Positions 1 through 12,403 of a stretch of 64,000 bases of DNA are shown here, piece after piece (positions within the stretch are counted from its first letter, which is position 1; every line of letters starts with the position of its first letter). The stretch covers positions 18,873,061-18,937,060 of the forward strand of contig CM038912.1 in assembly GCA_021904315.1 (NCBI GenBank). Reading direction: 5' to 3'. A program made the position numbers and the translations under genes. Under the pieces are notes generated by a model that did not search any database, was not told the origin of the DNA, and saw only the letters and a list, made by a program, of their open reading frames with translations. This DNA comes from Sphagnum magellanicum. Lineage: Eukaryota; Streptophyta; Sphagnopsida; Sphagnales; Sphagnaceae.

Positions 1-329
1 AATGTAGTGACAGTCAACTGTTGCAAGATGGTGTGCAACATACTCAGCCTTCATTTTGAAGAGCTCCATAAGCCTCCTCCCTACCTGTCTTACAAAACAA
101 ACAAAATGTGAGACTTTCCAAATATCTTGTGATCAGTTGTTGTAATTCACACAAGACACCTCCTGATCAGAAAGGATGAGCAGAAAGACCCTTTGCAGGA
201 GTTCTGAAACTACCTGAATTTCTCTAAGATAATACTTGAACTTGCTGGCTCATTAGGTTGTTGCATTGGGTCATCTTCGTGCAGTGTGCTTCAGGTGTTT
301 TAGTGATACCCTAGGCTTTTGATCAAGTG
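1..329. other. Intergenic, nothing recognised
   Basis: No coding frame, repeat or RNA that I can name. Base composition is more mixed (less AT-rich) than at 3.5-12 kb. The stretch may be the eroded C-terminal end or 3' flank of the adjacent antisense pseudogene. Confidence 0.4.
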
Positions 330-1495
330 CTGTGTGCCTGCCCACTGTCCGTTGATGATTGTTGCCATTTGGTACTCGCCTGATGTAATGCACAAAGTAA
401 GAAGAAGCCTACTATACCCTCCCTTTGCAAACATGGTTTGCAATAACCATGAGCACTACTGAATACCCTTTGTGTACAACAGCATTGCTGACACTATGCA
501 CAGAAGTGGTGCAAATCAACCCACTGAGTAATTATGGAATACTACAAGACATATAATGTGACAGAGCAAGATGCAAAGATGGATTTCCAGCACCAGCAAT
601 GGTCATCCTCCACAAACAACTGCAATGTAAGTCTGACACACACAACTGCAACGTAAGTTCACATAAACAATCAATCACCCTGTTGCACTGGTATCAAACA
701 CATTTCCAAATTCAAACTACAGCTGACCCAGGCAGATGCTAGATGGGATGGAAGAAGAGCTTGATGTGAAGAGTGTCCCTGTACAAGGCAGGAGTGTCCC
801 CTCTGCTCCCAAAACCAGCAGCCATGATGGGTAGTTTTGAGAAGGGACTTTCTTAAAGGATCTAGTTGGGTTTCTCAATGGAAATGTGATTGGCTCCTTC
901 CACCTGTGTCCCCAGGGTGATATCCTCCCAGCAATGTCAATGGCACCAAAATTCCAAACCACAAGGTGAAGAAGAAAAGAGAGATGGCGCCTGGTGCCAG
1001 TACTGTCACTTCCACAGAGGATGAAATTCAGCACTGTGACTTGTAAAAAGGCAATTCCAGGAAAGAAAGAAGCCACTCATCATGAAACTGATATCCAACC
1101 TTTGGAGTCTCCTGAGATTATTCTTCACATACTTGAAGCCATGTAACTGGCCACAATTTTTTTCCAGAATAGGTGTAGCAACACCCATGCCTGTGAGGAG
1201 CATCCCACTGGACAGCGGGAACATGAATCCAATTGCTACAACTGCCATACCAGTAATTGTAGCACAAAATGCTTCAGAAATCTGGGTGTGAAAAACATCA
1301 CCAACTATCAACTCCCACCCAAGAGCTCCTCTCTGTCAATGGAGCTATCACTTCCTTGTTAAGCTCTTCACACATTGTCATAAATCACCGCACACTGTTC
1401 TCAAAAGAACCACAAACAAAATTCCAGCCAGAAACAAGATCGCCATGAGGAAGTTCAACATTGAAAAGCAATGCACCCGTGCTCATTCCATTTTC
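330..1495 (-). pseudogene. TM9SF/nonaspanin (TMN) membrane protein pseudogene, broken
   Basis: Antisense translation gives, in the family's order, short blocks of the transmembrane-9 superfamily (Golgi/endosomal nine-pass proteins). Near 1475-1390 there is HCFSMLNFLMAILF followed by a second hydrophobic run and an LLRTV-like stretch, matching the HWFSIFNS... first membrane segment. Near 1325-1200 there is GWELIVGDVFH (family GWKLVHGDVFR) and then a hydrophobic run with FMFPLSSGMLLTGM. Near 1076-960 there is SFFPGIAFLQVTVLNFIL, then a WFGILVPLTLLGG-type segment. Near 626-575 there is LFVEDDHCWCWKS (family AEDYHWWWRS). These blocks lie in different frames with stops between them, so the copy is not translatable. 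No introns are evident, but plant TMN genes often have few, so a processed origin is not proven. The N-terminal lumenal domain is missing. The assignment rests on motif recognition by eye. Confidence 0.75.
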
Positions 1496-1499
1496 ATCT

Positions 1500-1925
1500 A
1501 TGCATCCCACCCATTGTCGCTACTGTGTTCTATTGCACTCAGGCTGTAACATCACAGGAGTTGTACACATTCTGTGATGGCCCTGACTTTGACTCCCTGA
1601 GGTGGATCAAAAGCAGCTTTGACATGATCAGATGATAGTGCAGCCTTCAAAGCTGCATCGGTAATGTGCAGCAGCACTGCATGTCCTGCGACACCTCAAA
1701 TCCCTGTAACCATGAAAGTCGCAGCCAAATCTGCAACAGCAGACCCAGCAATAAAAGCATCTCTTTCGCAACCAGTCATCATGATAACAAATTGCCTGCT
1801 CCACTGTTGTGCTTGCTGCAGATTTTGAGGTTATAACTGCACCCATTGTCATGCTATCTTCATATTGTTGTTGTGGAGATTTCTCTGCAATTTTCTGGAT
1901 ATGTGGCAACTAGCCAGTGCCACAT
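1500..1925 (-). pseudogene. Unrecognised antisense coding remnant
   Basis: The - strand shows protein-like composition split over at least two frames. One frame holds KIAEKSPQQQYEDSMTMGAV; the next holds AFIAGSAVADLAATFMVTGI and, after a stop, a run with HAVLLHITDAALKAALSS and DPPQGVKVRAITECVQLL. I do not recognise the family. It lies directly N-terminal to the TM9SF-like remnant on the same strand but does not resemble that family's lumenal domain. It could be a separate gene fragment or a copied host-gene piece. It could also be chance, although the A/V/L-rich periodic composition argues against that. Confidence 0.35.
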
Positions 1926-1966
1926 ACATTGTTGCTGATGGTAACCTAAATCTTCAAGAGACTTGT

Positions 1967-2865
1967 GCTACCTCTACACTGCTCTCTATTTTGATTCGCA
2001 TTTTGTTTTCCAATTCTGTTTTCTAGTTAGGAGTTCTTTCTTGTTGTCATCCTGCAGTGGTAATAGCATGTTAATGCATGATTTGAAATTTCTCTACATA
2101 TTATCAGTTCATTTCACAAGTTCTCAATTCTTACAAACATATTCCTGTCACTTGTCATGCAAATTCATGGCTGTGCTTCAGATTGACTGCACATCCATGA
2201 ACACCTCTTTGCAAGTCCTTTAATGCGTTGTTTGCTTGGTGCACTTACAGTCAATGGTCTTTCTCAAACTTTCTGATCCATGCATGCTTCTTATTAAGCA
2301 TACTAATTTTATGTGGTGTGTGTTGTATCCTCTCTCTCTCTCTCTCTCTCTTCTTTGCCTCTGAACTCCATAGATGAATGCAGTGGCTCCATCAAATTAT
2401 TTTGTTGAAAGAAGGATCACTGTACCCAATCCTGAACTACTTGTTTGAGCACTTTACATGCATTCAATGGAGTGCTAAGTACGCTTAGTTTGCTTTATCA
2501 CTGATTGTCTGTGTACATGTACATGTAACCAGATTTTGGATGTTTCAACTCCTAATCTGCAACAGAATATGCTACTGCTGCTGAAGGGTTGTGGTTGTTT
2601 GGGTTTGCCATTTTCTTTGCAGTTTGGGGTTATGAATCTGATTTGTCTCTGAAAGAAGAAGAAGAAGAAGAATCGGTTTCGTGTCAGGTTTAATCTTACC
2701 ATGTAGTATGATGATTGCTGAATTCAATGGTGTTGGACAATCTGCTGTTTGCTGCTACAGGGTTATGGTTGCTAGAGTCATCTACAGTGCTCTCCATTTT
2801 GATTCACATTTTGTGTTTTCCACTTCCGTTTTTTTCTAGTTATGAGTTATTGCTTGTTTTCTAGT
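1967..2865 (+). repeat. Pair of diverged direct repeats of about 85-110 bp, about 810 bp apart
   Basis: Copy 1 (about 1967-2050) and copy 2 (about 2777-2865) share the blocks ACAGTGCTCTC (ACTGCTCTC in copy 1), TTTTGATTC-CATTTTGT, TTTTCCA-TTC and TTTTCTAGTTA-GAGTT in the same order. The DNA between them holds a (CT)n tract near 2330-2351 and a (GAA)n tract near 2656-2671. The layout could be a small terminal-repeat element of TRIM type or a simple segmental duplication. No primer-binding or purine tract was recognised. Confidence 0.45.
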
Positions 2866-3207
2866 AAGGATTTTTTTTCTTGCCTTCAGTAACCAATCAG
2901 AAACACAAAAAAGTCAAGAGTGGCTGATTTTTCTCTTCTGCATGTTTGGAAGATGTCATCACTACTCCAACATACAACACCACCAGTGAAAGAAGCAAAA
3001 GGGGAAGAAGGAACCCGAGGTTTGGACCATCAAGGCCCAAGCAAGAGCCCGACCCACTAGGTGTGTAAGTTGCCCAAAGATGATGGTGGAGAGAGAGAAC
3101 AATTGGGAAGAGCACTATCTATCATCTCCTTGAGGAGAGGAAGGGCTTATGGTGAGGTTATTATACAAGTCATTGGTGAGGAGATTGGGATCTAAGAGGT
3201 CGTTATA

Positions 3208-3483
3208 GTGCGAAAGAACAATCGTTTGATGTTGGAGCCTAAGGTGAAGAAGGCCAATGTGGCAAGTTTGAGAGAAGAAATGGCGAATTTGATAGAGGAG
3301 ATGGCAAGGATGAGAGCTATTGTACTTGCTCAAGGAGAGAGGTTGAGCTCTCAATTGAGAGTATTAAAGAAGGTGAAAGGTGAAAGCGAAACTATGGAGG
3401 CCATTTCAGACAAGAAAACACATTTTGTATTATTTTGGGGACAATTTTTTTTAGTTTCATCTAGCATTTTGATAAACATATAA
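3208..3483 (+). CDS. Small ORF with coiled-coil-like middle, unknown
   Basis: An open frame of 91 codons starting MRKNNRLMLEPKVKKANVAS. Residues about 16-55 are rich in E, L, M and A with heptad-like spacing (SLREEMANLIEEMARMRAIV), suggesting one amphipathic helix. The region upstream (2890-3200) is also purine-rich and partly open. No family was recognised; the style resembles the N-terminal part of plant retroelement or transposon proteins. The last 20 residues are hydrophobic and coincide with the start of AT-rich intergenic DNA, so the true end may be earlier. It may equally be a fragment with no function. Confidence 0.2.
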   Translation: MRKNNRLMLEPKVKKANVASLREEMANLIEEMARMRAIVLAQGERLSSQLRVLKKVKGESETMEAISDKKTHFVLFWGQFFLVSSSILINI

Positions 3484-5734
3484 TATGATTTTAACACAAA
3501 GCTTTGCAACATAATTATTGTTATTTTTCAAATGACCTTAATTTTTTAACAAACTTTTTTTTTTCAACAAACTTATGTTTGTTTAATGAAATATTTTAAT
3601 TAGATTTTTTTGTGAAATCACAAGAGTGAAACTTTTCATATGGAATTGAAATGGTATAATCAACTCATATTCAATATATGACTAAGTACTTCATCAAGTT
3701 TTGTAATTATTTGAATCATTTTTAAAGCATATTTGCATTTTACAGTATATTGATACATGTATTAATTTTTCATAAATATGTTTTTTAATCATTTGATATC
3801 AATCAAAAAATATAGTTTTTTTTTAACAATTGCATTATTTGGCAATTGAACTACCTTATTTTGAATATAAATTATGAAAACATCTTTTAATATTGGCTTG
3901 GTGGAAGTTGAAAGTTGCACAATTTTGAAAAAGAATATTTGCGACAACATTTTTTGATCATTATAATGTGCTTTCACCCTAAATATACTTGTGAATTATG
4001 AAAAAGGAATCATTTTATAGATTTTCATTAGATCCCAAATAGAGGCTCTAATGAAAAATATCAAAAAGGGCATAAGAACAATCAATCACAAATTAAATGA
4101 TTGTGGTGGGTTGGAATATCATGGGAAGATTTTATAATTTGGTGAATGGGAGGTAGTTGTTGATGGCCCTTCAACATGGTTCACGAAACATTCACAAAAA
4201 GTGGCAAATGTGTTATCATAAGGAGTGGACTCCATTATTCCATTAAAGGTTGCAGTCATTTTATAATTTCCAATGTTCAACATTCTTCAACCCATAGCGC
4301 ATCAAGAGTCGGGAAATCAATTTACAAGCACATTTGGAATTACATCGGTTGAAGTTATGAAGCAACACAATCAAGGATCATTGTACTTAAATTTAAAAGT
4401 GGCATCTAAAAGTAATTTGAAAATGTCAATTCTCAAACTTCATCTATGACATGTTGAGTTTATGGAATGCAATTTAGTTGTTCACATTTGTGAGTTTAAA
4501 TTGAAGGGACATTGATTTGGTTGACTATAAGAGAATCTTGCCCTCTTGCCAATCTTGTTAACACATGTACTACCATAAGTGCAAAAAAAGAAATATGACA
4601 TGTCCTACCTACCTTTCACTAACTATGAAATTTTGTGTTCATGCATCATTTCAAAGTTGCAAATGGGAAATGTTCATTTATCTCTTAACTATGTATCATT
4701 ATAATTAGCCATCACCATCGTTTTGATTTTTTGATGTATTTCTCATGACAAGCCCTCTTTTACAAGGTTGATATTAGCAATTTCATGCATCCTTTTTGCA
4801 ATCAACATACTTTAGCTAATTGTCATCAAAATATTGTGTGGGTTTGTTTGCTCTGTTTTTTTCAGTCATCAAACTCATTTGTATCATTTGCTCCTTATGA
4901 CATTTTGCTAAGAAATCTTTGACAAGCTAGAGAGGGGAGATTAGATCAAAGGGAATTGCTAAGTCTTTAATATTTTCATCAATTTGGGACAGAAGATTGT
5001 TGTTATCATTCTTTTTGTTGGAACTATCATGGGTATTTTCAATATAATTTATCATACGTCACAATCTATAGTAAAAGTAATTAGTAATTACCCCCAAGAA
5101 GAAGCCAATTATGTCTTCATAAATATTAATCTTTTTATGGGTACTAGCATTTTTAAGGGGTTTTGTTATTGACATCTTGGAAATATATATATATATATTG
5201 GAAATATATTTAAATATCCCTAAAATTACATTTTTGTGTTTTATTTCATTGGCTTTGAACTCATAACCCAAAGACAACAAAATTAGTGATAACAATAAAT
5301 GCTTGACAAACAAGCACAACAACAAAAAAATTAAAATGAAAATCAAATTAAAACTAAGGAAAATGTTAAACAAACATTGTTATAAATTGGGCCTATAGTT
5401 GTATAGATCAAGCAATGCAAGTCTTTATTTAAGCTCATGGAATATGTATTTACAACCATATTGATCTCATTACACTACAATATCATTTGTACAAAATTAC
5501 ACTTTCACTACAAATAAATATTTTTTATGGAGCAAAAGTAGTGATCACACATAGGAATTTGTTTATACATATATAATATTTCCTTTGGAAGATCCACCAA
5601 ATTGGGCTATAAGTATATTGATGTTTCTTTTTTTGGAAAAATTTCACACCATGGTGACAAAAGAAAAGGTCGTGTGACTCATTAAAAGGCTTTCTTGGGA
5701 TAAAAGTGGCCCCAAGTTTGTCATATTTTGAAGA
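3484..5734. other. AT-rich intergenic DNA
   Basis: Very AT-rich with long A and T runs and a short (TA)n tract near 5187-5199. Open frames here are short and of biased composition. I see no domain, RNA gene or clear terminal repeat. Confidence 0.5.
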
Positions 5735-5880
5735 AAAAATGTTTGAATTTGTCATATTTAAACTATAGGTTTGATTAAGTAGCTAAACTTAGGGAGTATT
5801 TTTTTTTTAAAACTTTCCTTTTGTGCATGTACCCAAATTTGGCTAAGTCTTCTTATGTATGATTAGGACACCACCTATTT
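5735..5880 (+). repeat. R1 dispersed repeat, tail fragment
   Basis: Shares with copies near 13.76, 14.32 and 19.78 kb (the last inverted) the block ATTTGGCTAA-TCTTCTTATG followed by GATTA/GATTG, preceded by a GGTTTGATTAA-like stretch. It is one of at least six pieces of the same interspersed family in this window. The head half of the family is absent here. Confidence 0.45.
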
Positions 5881-8800
5881 CACAAAATTGGAAGAAAAAA
5901 AAAAAACCTTCAATTAGATATGAAATACAAATGTTTAACAAGCTTTTATATCTATGGGTATACATTGAAAATCATGTTAAGAGTTTTATTGTGTTTAGGT
6001 GAGTTTGTCCTAGTTACGTGAATACATTGTAATAAGTTAATTTGGAATTAGTTTCAATGTGAATGTATTCTTAACATTTGGATGTTTAGAATAAATAAGC
6101 CCATAAGTGGGGTGTTTCAATTTAGTTTTTTGGATTTGAAATTACACCACTCTCTTATGGTTTTGTTGTGCTTGATTTTCAAGTCTTATGCAAGTCTGTG
6201 TTTTTGCAAGCATTTTGGTGCACTTGGATTTTTAATTGTGTTGTAATGAGTAGCATTTTAATTATATATGTTGTGCCATTCGGAGGGCTTTTATTGTTTT
6301 GTGTGTAATTGTGAACATCAATTGTTATAGACATGGATGTCATAGTACACAACAACCAAGTACATAAATATGATGGTTTTTAATTATGTTTTCTCATTTG
6401 TGATTTGATTTTCCAAAATAGTTCATTGTCAAAAAAAAAAAAAAAAAAAAAAACTCTTTTGGGCAAAATTTTAGCAATTAAAAAAAAGGTTGCTACTAAT
6501 GTTCAACAAACAACTCATTACACGATAGAGTTATGCTTTAAATCTTCACTTTCATCTTCATTGTGGATCTCACTTTCTCATTTTTTCTTCACTTTTCAAC
6601 TATTTAAGAAAATTCTCAAATAGACACTTTAAATTAAGGATTGACCCCTCTAATATCTCCATTGATTAGCTTCATTGGAACCAAATGAGGAGTACCTTGA
6701 AGGGCATTTATTTTATTGCAAGGGTAAAATCATGAAAGTGACTAGTTTAAAGTTATGTTTAGGTTTTGGAACAAGGATTTCTTGGGTTAAAATTTGCATA
6801 AGGATTGTTTAGGGTTTGAGTTTGAGTTTTTAAAATGATTTTTTATGGTTATAGTTTGGAGGATGAGTTTTTGGGTTTAGGGTTTGAATTAGGACTTTTG
6901 AGGATTATAGTTTCGAACATGACTTTTAGGGCTAGGCCAATATAAGGGATCGTTTTTTTGGGGTCTAAAGTTTGGATTATGATTTTTCAAGATTAGGATT
7001 TGGAACATGAATTTTTATAATTAAGGTTTAAGGGGAAACCTGTTAAAGTTTCAATTCAATTTTTTTGGAAAAGTTCCATTTCACAAATTTGCAATTCATG
7101 GCATTAGACAGTGAAAAAAATAGATAAAAAAAAAACCTCCACAAAAACCCATGTGCAACTAGGTGAAACCAAAGACTAGGCCATGGACAAAATTACATTA
7201 AAAAAATCGTTTATAGATTCAAAAGTGCACAAGGACAAGTTTAGACCACGTTACTTAACCCTAATCAATGAAATATAGTTTTTCATTTTAGCCTAAATCA
7301 AACATTTTATGTTCATTAAACCAATTGAAAATTCTTGCAAGCATTTTACTTCAAATTAAAGACATTCATGAAAAGAATGCCTTTGAAGCCCATGCATAAC
7401 TATCATTTGTAAATAAAAGTTACAGTCCAATTTCACAATTCCTAATACATTACATGTGGTTATTGTGCCCATAGCTTTAAACCATCATTTGCTTACTCAA
7501 CAAAGCCACTAAAACATGGGAAGGGTCATGGGCAAGCATGGTAGGATGTGTTGAAACACAAAAGCATCTATGAAAAGCAATAAGAATTGCATGTTGGGTT
7601 TTATGTGGTATTTTGAAAAGTTGGATCAAGTTTTGCATATAAAGCATAGGTAGTTTTGAAACCTTATGTTCCAAATGATGTTGCAAGGATTATTGTTCCA
7701 ATGATAGTTATGAAGAGCTAACAAATCTTGTGCAAAAACATTGAAAAAGACCAACACACTAGAGGAAACACCTCCCATAGTGTGAGGTTAAGATTTTGAC
7801 AATCAAACCAATGTCCTCATTTTCCCACACATTGAATGCAAAGGTTACTTAGCTATGAAAAGGGCACATCCCGAAAAAATTATCCTCACTCAAAAAAAGT
7901 GTGATAATTGAAAAGCTTAAGAAAATCTTGGTGATTAGCATTACAAATTTGTGGTCCATCAACCTACAAGAAGCACTTTTCACTTTTTTTCAATTGTTGG
8001 GTAAATTTTATCAAAAACTTGAAATTATTTCATTATACATTTCAACTTTTGTTAGTGCCATGTTGAAATCACTTTGCTAGCATTAGAACTTCTTGTTGGA
8101 AACATTCTTCACGGTCAAAGCTATCATCAATTCCCTCCTTTAAGCTCCAATTTGTGAAGTATGATGACAAAAGAGTCCTTTTGACCTTCATCCTAGTCCT
8201 CTTTCATTACTCCTACACCTAAACTAATAGAGTTGGAATCTCAAGAAGCTCCACCATAGTTCCTCATGCTTCCTATGTTGCAACAAGACTTTGCAAAAGA
8301 CTCTTGCATAAAAAAAACAATGGCCACAAAACATAGCATGCAAGAGGGAACTTATGCAATCCCCAAGTTTAGTAACGATTTTGAGTTTCCTTTTGGCAAA
8401 CACACGTTGCAATTTTTTTTTATTGTGTTATGTATTTGAGCCAAATCCAAAAATGAAACCTTGAGTTTTCCTAACTTTGCAAATAACTCTAATGATTTTA
8501 CCAATTAGGGTTGAACAATTATTAAGAAAATAGCTAGTTATAACAAGTGTCCAATGGTAGATTATCTACAATAGACCTATCAACTTAGAAACGGGTCAAG
8601 AACCACACAAAGAATTTATTTGTCTAATATATATTTAAAATAGAGTTGACAAACCCCAATGGGCTAGGAGGTTAAGTATTGCTTTGATGAAAACCAAAAA
8701 TTGACATGTATTTTTTCATCCTTTCATATTTCATCTGAACACGAACATGGTCATGAATTTTTAAACATTATATAATCTTCAATTTTTTAACCTTTGAACT

Positions 8801-9141
8801 TGTAACTTTTAGTACGGTTATTTTTTCCCAATTTTCAACTCCTCCACTTTTAAACCCCCTTTTTTTAATTTGAATTTTTTCCATGTGAATTCACAATTGT
8901 CAAAAATGCATGGGGAAGAAATTTTCTTTTTTTGGAATAAAGTTTTACCAATACAATCATACCTTGACATTATATATTATCTAATTTTGAGGTTGGGTAT
9001 GAAGTCGGGTATTTGAAAACTTAACCCTTTTGCATATAACATGTGGGTCATTTATGAAAAGGGGAAGCCGGTAAATTCCTTAAACAAGCAAATTGATAAG
9101 AAGTTGGTATTTTTATTTTTTATTTTTTTCACAATTTTTTT
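5881..9141. other. AT-rich intergenic DNA
   Basis: No gene recognised. It contains an A homopolymer near 6430-6453 and a GGTTTAGGG-rich degenerate stretch near 6750-7035. Antisense frames near 7477-7686 and 8224-8412 are open, but I can assign neither motif nor family to them. Confidence 0.5.
6750..7035 (+). repeat. Degenerate GGTTTAGGG/GGATTATAG-rich repeat
   Basis: Roughly 30-40-bp irregular units with the words GGTTTAGGGTTTG, GGATTATAGTTT, GGATTATGATTTTT and AACATGA. The G-rich strand resembles a decayed telomere-type satellite, but spacing is irregular. Confidence 0.35.
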
Positions 9142-9172
9142 TTACCATGATACCCAGCAGGTATCATGGTAA
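9142..9172. repeat. Perfect 13-bp hairpin between T and A runs
   Basis: TTACCATGATACC (9142-9154), loop CAGCA, then GGTATCATGGTAA (9160-9172). A T tract precedes it and T then A tracts follow. The left arm recurs as a half site near 9272-9284 (TTACCATGATAC). This is likely a small inverted repeat or the relic of a foldback element. An RNA hairpin role is possible but unsupported. Confidence 0.7.
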
Positions 9173-9583
9173 TTTTTTTTTTAAAAAAAAAAGTGAAAAG
9201 TGAGTCAAGTTCCTGCAATAACCCCAGGTATTTCACTTTTCAAAAATGCTCATATTTACTTTTATGAATTTTTTTTACCATGATACTTGACGGGGCGAAT
9301 GGCGAGACTCGACCATTGGAAAAATACCTCATATTATTTCTTTTTTTAATACCAAAAAGTTGGGGAATTTTTTTTTTTTGGAAATTTCTGTTTTTTCAGT
9401 GTAAATTTGACTAATTTTTGCTAATTATTTGGACAACCCTGAAAATATATATTAGTCGGGCAGAGCAAAGAAAGGGTGAGTCTGAAATATTTATCACTTG
9501 AGTAGGGTATTTTAAAAGGGTATCAAAAACAATTCTGCCAACTAGGTAAGGTATATATTTACCCGTGTGTGTGTGTGTGTCTA

Positions 9584-9616
<33 letters not shown>

Positions 9617-10932
9617 AGCTAGGGTTTAGCTCGCTAAAAGTCTTACATACCCAATACTGTGAAAGAAAGGGAACATTTTCTTCATTATACTCATAAGGTA
9701 AGTATATACACTTACACTCACACTTTGGTATCAATGGTTTTTTTTATAAATAAATAAATAAATAAATAAATTTAAATTATTAAAATTTTAAAAATTAAAA
9801 CTTCTTTTTTAGGGTTTTCACCAATTTTGTGATGTTGCTCAAGTGGTGATTGTTCGTAAGTATATTTAGCCAAATTTGGTGATATTCAAAATATGAAAGA
9901 AGAAAAATCTTAATCGCACATTCATATTGTAAGCAATTGTGACAAATTTTGATGATTTTTTTAAAAAAACATTTGGGAAAAAAAATTCCAAAAATCAAAG
10001 AATTTGTGACAGAATATTCTTTTCTTAAACATTTTTTTTTTCACAAAATTGGATCAGATGGTCCTCACCTTTTGGGGGGGGAGGGGGGGGGGGGGGGGAA
10101 CCATCTAACACAATTTTCACAAGGGTTTGAAAAACTTGTCTAGTTTTTTTTTATAAAAATTTAATAATTAAAAATAAATTAAAAAAGGAAAAAAAAACTT
10201 AAGAGATTGGGTCAGGGTATCAAAGATTTCAATTTTTTTTAATTATCAATTCTCTATGGTTAGGTTTTCATAAATTTGAGAACAATGAGTTATTAAGTTG
10301 GTTCTCTAAAAATCGATTATGAGATTTTATTTTATTTTAAATCACAAAATCATTGTCAAAAACAATTTTTTTTTAATTAAGTTGACAAGATGTCAACAAC
10401 AATTCCAAGCCTTTGGATGCTTCTAGAAACTTTTGTCCTACAAAAACTACACTACACATTATTACATTCTAAATATTGATAGACCCCGTCGACCCTAGAT
10501 ATGGCCTAGAACTTACCCTAAGAACTTGACTTGGGTAGAAACCTTTAATCCCACACCGAGCTCTCATCATTTTGAAAAGGCATGGACGGGATTCAATTCT
10601 TTTGAGAGAACTGAGACTCCGGATATCAATCAAGATATCATTAAATTTGATACATTATGATGTTCTAAGTTTGATACTTGAGTGATACCCAACAAACCTT
10701 GTGATACCCACCCAACACTAGTTTTCAAACTTCAAACTAAAAAAGTTTCTCTTACTAGATCTAGAAGTTTTCATCTAGATTTAGAAGTGTTCCATCTATG
10801 GAACATGCTCATCCATCATATATGCACACACAATACTATAGAGGTCACTTACACACACAAATTGTGTCAAGTTCGAGCCAAAATTTTTATACCCAAATCT
10901 TACACTAATCCGTAGCATCTTTCCTATAGGGA
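9173..10932. other. AT-rich intergenic DNA with a long G tract
   Basis: No gene recognised. It includes (AAAT)n near 9748-9772 and a G tract at 10074-10098 broken by a single A. Such a tract can form a G-quadruplex on the + strand and is also a common site of assembly error. Confidence 0.5.
9564..9617. repeat. Compound microsatellite (GT)n-(TA)n-(TGTA)n
   Basis: Consecutive GT, TA and GTAT tetranucleotide repeats. Simple-sequence DNA with no gene signal. Confidence 0.9.
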
Positions 10933-10958
10933 GGTTTAGGGTTTAGGGTTTAGGGTTT
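10933..10958 (+). repeat. Interstitial plant-type telomere repeat (TTTAGGG)
   Basis: About three and a half perfect TTTAGGG units in tandem. TTTAGGG is the Arabidopsis-type telomere unit of most land plants and green algae. Four units are too few for a chromosome end and fit double-strand-break repair or a telo-box cluster. Confidence 0.85.
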
Positions 10959-12403
10959 ACCTATAACCCATCCATCAAAATGTGATGTGGTTTGATATCG
11001 CATTTTAGCTACTTTTTGCAAAAGCTTCCATAGTTTCCATGGAAGTCTATTTGGTGGGATTTTGATGCAAGAAGAAGCTTCTTGGGACCAAAAAGAAAGC
11101 CTTGATTTTACTATGCTTTATGAATTACCTAGTCTATAGTCCACATGTGGAGTGGTATTGTATTGGTCGTGTGGTCTCGGGTATGTCAATGGGTTTGAGC
11201 GATACCCGAAGGGTGGTGGACACACAAAAAAAAAAGAGCATCTCTTGTTGTAGCTTCCTCATTCATTGAACCTAACTTGCCTACATACGATTTGAGCATA
11301 TTCTTAATTAGATCGTAAACCGCACTAATTCTTTAAGCACATGTTTAGTGCGGGTTGGAAATTGTTGTGGTGTGCATTAATATATGAAAGTGATGAAGAT
11401 GGAGGTTCATAATTTCTTAAGAACTTTGTATATTGTGGTAGAGGGTTTTATCAAGTGTAGTAGAGCACCGTGTGGATTTTTAATTTCTTTAAATTTGAAA
11501 AATGAAATGCCCACAATATCGGGCATTAATTAATTTATTTTTCAAATGCCCACAATATTGGGCATTAATTTTTATTTTATTTTCAAATGCCCATCCTTCG
11601 TGGAGGAATTAAATTTTTTTTGGTACTATACACTCTCCAACTACTCTACAAAAATCTGCCCGGTGCTTTTAGGGTTTACCCAATGTTTTGTTCTAAAGCA
11701 AAGGTGTGTGCTCCAACAAGCCTCCAAGTTCTATTGGAAAGTCAATTTTTAGTGATATAAATTTGATCAAGCAAAGCCCTTAATTGAAATGTTGTTTGGT
11801 TGGAAAAGAAGTTTTTATTTCCAAATACTTGGCTTTTCAATAAATAAAAGTTTTGATCCTTAATTAATGCCCAAATCACCAAAGAAAGGTGTGACTTGTG
11901 ATGATGTATGTGCACATAGTTTTGAGGGAAAGATTATGGAAGAGATATACAAAGGAATTAACCTTTGTTGCACACAAATTAACCTAATCTAGTGTAGTTC
12001 ACTTAATTAGTTGACCTTTGAAGAAGACCAATGGAAAATGCACAATGCACACATAAGCTTCTAAGTCAACAACAAGCTTTAGGGTTTGAACTTTGGGTGG
12101 GCCACCTACCCCTCCTCCCACAAAACCTACCTACCTACCAACCTCCCTCTTATTTCATACCTACCTATGATCCTTCATGTTAAAGAATGTGCCCACTATG
12201 GCACAAACTCCCTCCCACTTGGTTTCTCCCCAAGTAGCATGATGCTCCACTTTTTTATATAGGTAATAAGAGTGGCTTTTTTATAAACCCTAAATCATTG
12301 GACTTCACATTTCATAAGTAAGTGGGGGTTTTTTTTTTTAATAATTAATTTTATTTTTTTGTTAGTATAATAATAGCAAACCTCACCTGACCTGAAGTCA
12401 TTG
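10959..12403. other. AT-rich intergenic DNA
   Basis: No gene recognised. It contains the two ATGCCCA hairpin units (see separate entry) and CCTACCTAC-type runs near 12124-12174. Confidence 0.5.
11507..11592. repeat. Two tandem ATGCCCA...TGGGCAT hairpin units plus a third half unit
   Basis: ATGCCCACAATATCGGGCAT at 11507-11526 and ATGCCCACAATATTGGGCAT at 11546-11565, 39 bp apart. A further TTTCAAATGCCCA start lies near 11582. In each unit the arms ATGCCCA and TGGGCAT (CGGGCAT in the first) can pair. This is a small palindromic satellite of unknown origin. Confidence 0.65.

Noticed and set aside
3115-3354. Antisense open frame with S/L/H-rich composition
   Set aside because: It is the complement of the better + strand coiled-coil-like frame and has no motif of its own.
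10933-10958. True telomere or chromosome end
   Set aside because: Only about three and a half repeats, with ordinary sequence on both sides.
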